Assembly: GCA_907165275.2 (NCBI GenBank)
Contig: OU015660.1
Coordinates: 7,318,501 to 7,382,500 of the forward strand
DNA: 64,000 bases
Origin: Zygaena filipendulae
Taxonomy: Eukaryota; Arthropoda; Insecta; Lepidoptera; Zygaenidae
Direction: 5' to 3'
Part shown: positions 57,066 to 64,000 of the stretch, piece by piece
How the letters are laid out: each line of letters starts with the position of its first letter
Position numbering within the stretch: the first letter of the stretch is position 1
Program-made: the position numbers and the translations under genes
Notes under the pieces: model-generated
What the model saw: only the letters and a program-made list of their open reading frames with translations
Database searches by the model: none
Told to the model about the DNA's origin: nothing

Positions 57066-59831
57066 AAGTTGACCATATGGATTTTCTAAACACAACATAA
57101 AGGCACGATAATATAGTGAGTCGTTCACATGAATCACGGGGCTGCTCCTGGCTCTTTGTGTTCAGTTTGGCGGATGACGATAACCCTAATGTAAGCGTCG
57201 TCACGGCTGGTGGTCCCAAGAAGGATCGCCTTTGTCGTGGCCCCGTTCCGCGCGTTCTTTTCTCTTTATACCGTTTCTCACTTGAGTAATTCGAGGACAA
57301 TAAACATTTTATTGTGTTCGTCCACTAGACGGACGATGAAGGAGTATCAAACTGACGATTAGTTCATTATTATTTGTATTCTACCAATAGTTATACATAT
57401 ATCTACTAATCGGTTTTCAACCACCTTCAAAGAAGAAGGGTTCTGTGTTTTCTTAGTATTGAAGGACTTGATGAGTTTTATGCGGGGTAATTTATATAAT
57501 TAGACTATGGAAGTCAATAGACAAATCCATCGTTGATCAATGCGATAAACGTTGTATTTTCTAATGTAAAGGTATGGACAAAACTGTTTTAATTTAAGTA
57601 CACACTATTAGTATGGAGCTTGTTACACCTACATAATTGCGTAGTCCTTGTCTTATCACCACATTTTAAGTGTTCAAATTTTTCTCCCCAAAAGATCACA
57701 GCTTAAGATTATGGTTCAAAAACAGTAAATTGTGCATTTGTGAATTGTCTAAAAAGCGAGCGGGCCAACTTAATAATGTAATTCCAGAGGGAACACTCGT
57801 GACGGGCGACATCCGCATTCGTTTTTATATTTTATTTCTTCACAAAGAAAGGATTTCACGACTTCCTCTTTTAAATTATTTAACTTCATTTTTAATTTAC
57901 ACGAGGTTCTTTTTACTCAAGTAGCATTTTAGAAATATAGATTAAAATAAATGTTTGTATTTTCTTAGAAATTGATTTAAATCACTGGTTAAAATTAGAA
58001 TACACTAGATCATATTCTACCTATGCGATGGATGTTAATTTGCATCCACATCTCAGATGATACCACAATTCTGATATTTAGTAATAAATGTAAAAAAATA
58101 TCTAGAATAACAATTATACTAATAATATTTACATATAAGTTACTTACTACTTACATATAAGCTACTATCGTAGCATATTAGTCATATTAGTGGAAATGGT
58201 GTGTTTGTCACCATTATAAATAGAAAATCTCTTCTGTTCTCCAAAAGAGTTTTAACTTAAGTATTAATAAATTAACGACGATTCAAATGAACACCCCATA
58301 TTTTAAGTGTCTTATGAATTACGATTATGTAAAGAAATCTGATATAGGAGCGATAATCCTAGGACAAGATTTAAAATTTTACGACACGTTTTGATTATCC
58401 TTTATGACATTTATATACCTAACTGTTGAGTTGAAAAATAAATCTCTTGGCCAATGTGCTAAGTATGAAAGACTTAAAAAATAACTGGTTTACAATAACG
58501 GAAAGCAACCAATCGTTGTAACAAGGCATACTTGTTGGGAAGGCGGGCGGGCGGGCAACGATTTGGCGACGCGGCGCGCACGGGAGTCGAGAGTCTGCAT
58601 TTGTATTCAGTTTGGCAGACTACGATAACTTTAATCCGGGTAAAGTGTCACCTTGAGTGGCTTTACAGCGAAAGAACCTTTGTCTGGAATATACTCTGAC
58701 CTTATTTTTTCCGTCAGGTTTTCCCTCCATTGTCACGGTGTAATGTGAAATCCAACCACTTAAAAAGCGAGCTTTTCGTCGGTGTACCGAGTTGCTAGAT
58801 CATACTCCGATATTCTTCAAGCGTTGACTTGAAAGTGATGGATAGTGATCGAGTAGCTTGTTGATCATACATTTCGGTCGTTGCGATAGATGGATGTGGT
58901 CAGCGGATTGATAACTATTGACTCGATAAAAGTACCTGTACATACAAATTTAGTCAGCAAGATGCGGTTCCTGTATGTTTATAGGATCAATGTAATCTAC
59001 TGTAAATACAAACCTATTAAAAATATACAGTCAATTTCTGTGCCCAATTTAAGTAATGCGGTATTACGGTAACGTACCTACATATTGTTAAAAAAACATC
59101 TAATATTGATTCTGTTTTATTTCTTAAGTTCCACTTAAAAAACCTATAGATTATAAATAACCGAAAAAATACTAAATTAATATTCCCAAAGTAATTTGGC
59201 GAGTCAAAGTTTCTCGAAAAGCGTGGCAATGATACGGTTCCTTTGTAAAAGTTGCAACGTACGTGACAAATCTTCTAGTTTCGAGTTCCGATTGAAAACT
59301 ACGATAGACTCAGCCTTGGCGTGCCCTGAATAGGTTATTAGTTTCACATTCAATTCTGTTATAGCTGAAATACGTTTTACGCTTATTACATTACGGTGTT
59401 GAAGTGTTGAGGTTCGGTCACTACGTGCTACGATTGTAATTGATAATTTTGACAAATTACCGCCCTTTGACTAGGTATAGGTAGATTTTCTTCTGATATT
59501 TCCTACCGAGTATAAAATTTAAATTAAAAATTATAATAAATAACTGGTTTTTAATTAATTTACCAAGCGGGATCGCTACGGTTATATTACAAAAAGTTAT
59601 TGCGAACAATTTTATTTAAGTGGGATCATTCATTACAGTTTTACCGGTAGTTTCATTAGCGTGAACTTCAAGTTTCCCTATTCCATAATTATACTGGACC
59701 TACCTATACTTACTAAAATTTAATTTGTACCTATGCCAATATTTGTAGAAATAGACTGGATACGTCTCTCAAAAATTATTTAGGACGAAAACTTTGAAAT
59801 CTTATCTATCTATCTTATTCTAGCATACGTT

Positions 59832-59983
59832 TACTCAATCACGCAAAAACGGCGGAACGGATTTGAATGAAATTTGGCATGCACGTTGTCAGGGGTACAG
59901 AGAAGGACATAGGGTACTTTTTATCCCGGAATTCCCGCGGGAACTCCGAAATTACCACGTGTGAAACCTCGGGGCACAGCTAG
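59832..59983 (+). mobile_element. Helitron-like copy, 5' truncated
   Basis: It begins inside the family at ACTCAATCACGCAAAAACGG and runs to GGGGCACAGCTAG followed by T. The hairpin is mutated (CCACGTGTGAAACCTCGG). Confidence 0.72.
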
Positions 59984-59994
59984 TATTATACTAC

Positions 59995-60147
59995 AATACT
60001 ATAAATGCGAAAGTAACTCTTATCTGTCTGTCTGTTACGCTTTCACGCCTTAACAGCTCTACCGATCATCATGAAATTTTGCATGCACGTTGTCAAGGGT
60101 ACAGAGAAGGATATAGGGTACTTTTTATCAGCTTTTTTTCAGCTAGT
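59995..60147 (+). mobile_element. Helitron-like copy, internally deleted, next to the previous one
   Basis: ACTATAAATGCGAAAGTAAC, CTGTCTGTCTGTTACGC, TTTTGCATGCACGTTGTCAAGG, GGGTACTTTTTATC, then a deletion of the hairpin region and TTCAGCTAG. Two copies in a row suggest insertion beside an existing end. Confidence 0.68.
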
Positions 60148-60998
60148 AGGTACATAGTAATTGTAAAAAGCTCTGTAATACTAACCTACTTAGTTCAAAT
60201 CTACTTAGCGTGCCATTACGGTGCAAGTTGGCGATATGAATGAAAAAAGGTTTTTCACCGGTGGTGCGTGGTCCGTCAAACACAGAGGGCCTTTGAAAAA
60301 ATGTAAGCTGATTTACCGTGGCTGGACATCGCAGCGCCCCCTGGTGCCAACCCGACCGGCAAATGAACGCCACCAGACAAATGTTAGCACATTGACTCGA
60401 CGATTTTATTCACGTCATATTATTATAATTTTATTAACTTATATTTTACAGCTTTAACTTACATTTTCATTAGTTTATTGTACATGAGTTCCAGGAGAAA
60501 TTCTGGGATAAAAATTTCTCTTTGTTATTTTTGCGAAATTTCAGGATGGTCGGTGGAGTAGTTAAGGCATAAAATAAAAGAAAAGGCACATGAAATAAAA
60601 GGCACAAATCAAACTCACTTTCGCATTTATTTTATTAGTTACCTAGTATTTTATAGAGTTTATAGAATCCTTACTCATTTTTCTTTGGTAAGATCTATAG
60701 TATGTATAGACGTGGGTATACCTACGTAGTAGGACGTGTGACTATAACACATAAGTAAGTATATGTATAAGTATTTAATATTTTAGCATTACCAATTTGA
60801 GTGTATCTCTTGAAATATATAAAATAAATGAATCATATAAATTACATTACTCGGATAAGCGACATGGATATTGATAGTCATGGTTTTTGATCTGTTGTTG
60901 TGTGCGTTATACTATAGGATAGGTACTCTATAGGATTGTAGGAGATAAAAAGGTACCTAATATTCAACTCACATGAAAAAATTAAGTTAAATACATAA

Positions 60999-61197
60999 TC
61001 CCTAATAATATTATAAATGCGAAAGTAACTCTGTCTGTCTGTCTGTCATGCTTTCACGCCTTAACGGCTCAACCGATCATCATGAAATTTTGCATACACG
61101 TTGTCAGGGGTACAGAAAAGGACATAGGGTACTTTTTGTCCCGGAATTCTCTAAGGAACTCCCAACTTATCGCGGTTAAACCGCGGGGAACAGCTAG
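60999..61197 (+). mobile_element. Helitron-like element, near-intact, (GTCT)n variant
   Basis: TCCCTAATAATATTATAAATGCG, CTCTGTCTGTCTGTCTGTCATGC, GTTGTCAGGGGTACAG and the end GTTAAACCGCGGGGAACAGCTAG followed by T. The left hairpin arm is weakened (CGCGGTTAAACCGCGG). Confidence 0.76.
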
Positions 61198-62154
61198 TAA
61201 AATTATAAAAATTTAATAATTACTTACGTGCAGTATAGCTTGACTTTTGAATTTTAAAACAATAAAATTCAATGCATCACTTTAATTCTAATATTTACGG
61301 CACTCGAATCTTTTTCCCACAGACAATAGATATAAAGTGCCTACTAAAGACGGGGAGTTCAGTGAATAGAAAATGGCAATCAAATAAGGCTGGGTCCTCA
61401 TAAAAACCGCTTCATTACAGCCGCTGGAAGGCATTAAGTCGAAGCTACGGGCAAATAAAGTTAAGATTACAAGTTAACCTCATGTTAGTCAGAGCCTCAA
61501 TGATAAAGCATCTTCGTAGATCGAGCTGGGAAGGGTATACTAATCCCTCTTTAGTAAAAACGCTCCGTTCCAAAAAGTGATGGGTGGCTCACGAGGGATG
61601 GATCTTCATTACCCAGTCGTGTTGTCAGTTAAGCCAAAGGGTCTGAGGATTACATACTGCTTAATAAAACTTTAAAAATCGCCTCCATTCATTTTGGCAT
61701 ATATTGCTTTAAAAGGCAAAATGAAGGCAACATAATCTGCAAACGTAGTATCATCGGTCGAGCATAAAACTCTTGAAACCTGCGGAAATTCCGTTGAAAA
61801 TATAAAAGTCTATGTACTAAAATCTACTTTTCTGATAAAGTCCTCGTTAAACTTTACTGTATTATAATATAATAAGTAAATAATTTATTTTTACCCACAG
61901 TAAACTAATAACTATGACTTCAGAAAACAGCAGTTATTATAGACACTTACAAGAAACAAAACTACTTTTTAAAACGTGTGTTGATGATAATAAATAAATT
62001 TAAATTTTATTTTCATTTATTTTAGGACACACAGATCGACTTGATCTCACACTAAGCTATACCTACCTACATATGATTGTGTCGTGATGACCAAGAAAAC
62101 TCGGTATTTATTATATTACTAATTATATATTTTAAGTAATAATTATATATTATA

Positions 62155-62621
62155 CTAGCTGTGCCCCGCGGTTTCACCCGCGGTAATTTCAGAGTTCCCG
62201 CGGGAATACCGGGATAAAAAGTATCCTATGTCCTTCTCTGTACCCCTGACAACGTGCATGCCAAATTTCATCCAAATCCGTTGAGCCGTTTTTGCGTGAT
62301 TGAGTAAACGAATGTGAGGATAAGCGCTCGAAAGCGCATTTTCATACGACTTGCTTCAAATTTATCGTCACTGCTCAGCTTCTATGTGTCTCAGTGTTAT
62401 GATATATAGCCTATAAACTGCCCAGGAGTATGGACTACAATCGTACCAAGTTTGGTTAAAATCCCTTCAGTAGTTTTTGACCCATGCGTGCACATACAGA
62501 CAGACAGATAGACAGACAAAAAATTAACTGATTGCATTTTTGGCATCAGTATCGATCACCATTCATTCTCCAATATTAATTTTGAATATATATTCAATGT
62601 AAAGAATTGACCTCTCTACAG
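62155..62621 (-). mobile_element. Long Helitron-like element copy A (about 467 bp)
   Basis: It opens with the CTAGCTGTGCCCCGCGGTTT hairpin end, follows the usual family for about 150 bp, then continues with sequence absent from the short copies (GATAAGCGCTCGAAAGCGC, GCCCAGGAGTATGGACTAC, GACAGACAGATAGACAGAC, GCATCAGTATCGATCACC), ending GACCTCTCTACAG. The same composite recurs at 63546. Confidence 0.75.
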
Positions 62622-62689
62622 TTTTATTATAAGTACATATAGATTAAACATGTCCAGACTATAGAAAATAAAACTCTGCGTTCATTACA

Positions 62690-62790
62690 CGAAGTCCATT
62701 CCCACGGGGATTCAAACCCGGAACCTCTTAATTAGCGGAGAGGCTTGTTGACCACTGCGACATTCCGGTCGTCAATTTTGTGAGAGACCG
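62690..62790 (-). repeat. tRNA-derived SINE remnant
   Basis: On the - strand: GTCGCAGTGGTCAACAAG (A-box-like) and GGTTCCGGGTTTGAATCCC (B-box-like), spaced as in a tRNA gene. There is no closed acceptor stem, so it is a SINE head or pseudo-tRNA. Confidence 0.6.
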
Positions 62791-63545
62791 GAGTCTAAAC
62801 TAAGTAAAGCCCACTTTTAGCAACTTACTGCCGCACTATTTAATTAATACCTAACTAAATTATTTTTACAGTTCCATTTTCAAATCTCTACATATTATAT
62901 AACAAAGTCCACCACCGCGTCTGTCTTTTCGTGATAAACTCTTAAACTACTGAACGAAATTTCCTGCGGTTTTCATCAATAGATAGAGTGCTTCAAGGAG
63001 AAGGTTTATATGTATAGTTTATCATGGAATTCCCGCGGTAACTACGAAATTGCCGCGGTGAAACAGCGATGTACCTACAGCTCGTGTACAATATAATATC
63101 TAAGAAATGGAAGAATAGTACGTAGTTTGAAGATAGCGAGGCAAGACTGTATAGGTACTTCAATATATCATTGTAACATAACTTTCATGGCAATGCCTCT
63201 TATGTGTTTACCTTTGTAAATTTATATTCCCATCGGGTTCACGACCCAGCCCGACCGCAATAATACACAATGGACAGTCGAATTATCATATTATTATCTA
63301 TAGGAAGCCGGGACTTTCAACGTCATGCTATTCTATATGACTTAAGCATCCATAATGTATGTTGAAATTATTTTACTAATACTATGACTAAATAACGCAC
63401 AACTATGTATGTTTTTTTTTAATAACTCTGTTTTATGATATTTTAATATTTTCAATTGTATTATCACAAAATTTGTCTTAGTCGGTCCCTACACCTAAAT
63501 ATTAATTTTCCTTTTAGAATCCACCTATCCACATATTATGTATAA

Positions 63546-64000
63546 CTAGCTGTAACCCGCAGTTTCACCCGCGGTAATTTCGGAGTTCCCGCAGGAATTC
63601 CGGGATAAAAGTACCTTATGTCCTTCTCTATATCCCTGACAACGTGCATGCCAAATTTCATCCAAATCCGTTCAGCCGTTTTTGCGGGATTGAGTAAAAG
63701 TATGCGAGGTTAAGAGCTCGAAAGCGCATTTTCATCCGACTTGCTTCAAATTTATCGTCACTGCTCAGCTCCTATGTGTCTATGTTATATAGCCTATAAC
63801 CTGCCCAGGAGTATGGACTACAATCGTACCAAGTTCGGTTAAAATCCCTTCAGTAGTTTTTGACCCATGCGTGCACATACAGACAGACAGACAGACAAAA
63901 AATTTACTGATTGCATTTTTGGCATCAGTATCGATCACCATTCATCCTGCAATATTAATTTTGAATATATATTTAATGTACAGAATTGACCTCTCTACAG
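63546..64000 (-). mobile_element. Long Helitron-like element copy B, cut by the window end
   Basis: It is nearly the same as 62155-62621 over its full visible length, with small indels (for example fewer bases in CTATGTGTCTATGTTATATAG). It ends at the window edge at the same GACCTCTCTACAG, so the real element may extend further. Confidence 0.75.

Larger units (their letters stand above)
54145..59830. other. Intergenic DNA with repeat fragments
   Basis: No gene is supportable. It contains a Helitron-like remnant (56396-56521), a tRNA-derived SINE remnant (56640-56750), a LINE-like 3' end (56815-57065) and two related GC-richer segments (57135-57245 and 58579-58685). Confidence 0.55.

Noticed and set aside
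60221..60457. 78-residue open frame (MNEKRFFTGGAWSVKHRG...)
   Set aside because: It is a short ORF in a repeat-rich stretch, with an antisense ORF of similar length and no recognisable motif.
62690..62790. Functional tRNA gene
   Set aside because: A- and B-box-like words are present, but there is no matching acceptor stem or clean anticodon arm.

Overview
The window is AT-rich animal DNA, almost certainly from a moth or butterfly (Lepidoptera). Three things point there: one long intron-rich gene of an arthropod neuronal immunoglobulin family; many copies of a short non-autonomous Helitron-like repeat (5'-TC ... CTAG-3' with a CCGCGG-loop-CCGCGG hairpin near the 3' end) of a kind typical of lepidopteran genomes; and very frequent TAGGTA/TACCTA words. 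Nothing prokaryotic is present: no operons, CRISPR arrays, or rRNA or intact tRNA genes.

The only cellular gene I can support is a DIP/lachesin-type cell-surface protein on the + strand. I assembled it by hand from eight coding exons between 848 and 42152 (848-944, 10422-10549, 11427-11612, 25635-25824, 33073-33204, 33863-33991, 40679-40849, 41764-42152). All junctions are GT-AG and all phases fit, giving 1422 nt and 473 residues: a signal peptide, three Ig domains with paired cysteines, a threonine-rich linker and a hydrophobic tail that looks like a GPI signal. It resembles the Dpr-interacting proteins of flies, which guide synaptic partner choice.

The rest is introns and downstream intergenic DNA filled with mobile elements. 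Intron 6 carries a complete antisense LTR element (34227-39608) with two 229-bp LTRs that look identical, a 5-bp target duplication, a primer-binding-like site and a polypurine tract, but no long reading frame. It landed inside one arm of an older hairpin sequence. Intron 4 holds a GC-rich, poly(A)-tailed retrotransposed insert (29944-30354) with five strong hairpins and a 14-bp target duplication. Intron 3 holds a perfect 55-bp inverted repeat (22532-22665), a 244-bp tandem duplication and an array of five 83-bp tRNA-like units. Downstream of the gene, a Tc1-like transposon (about 51967-53586) keeps its DD34E triad but has three in-frame stops. From 59.8 kb to the end Helitron-like copies dominate, including two near-identical copies of about 460 bp, the second running off the window.

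The most interesting material is the non-autonomous mobile DNA: the protein-less but recently mobile LTR element, the multi-hairpin retroelement tail, the MITE-like family carrying palindromic TGACGTCA sites, and the perfect hairpin palindrome.
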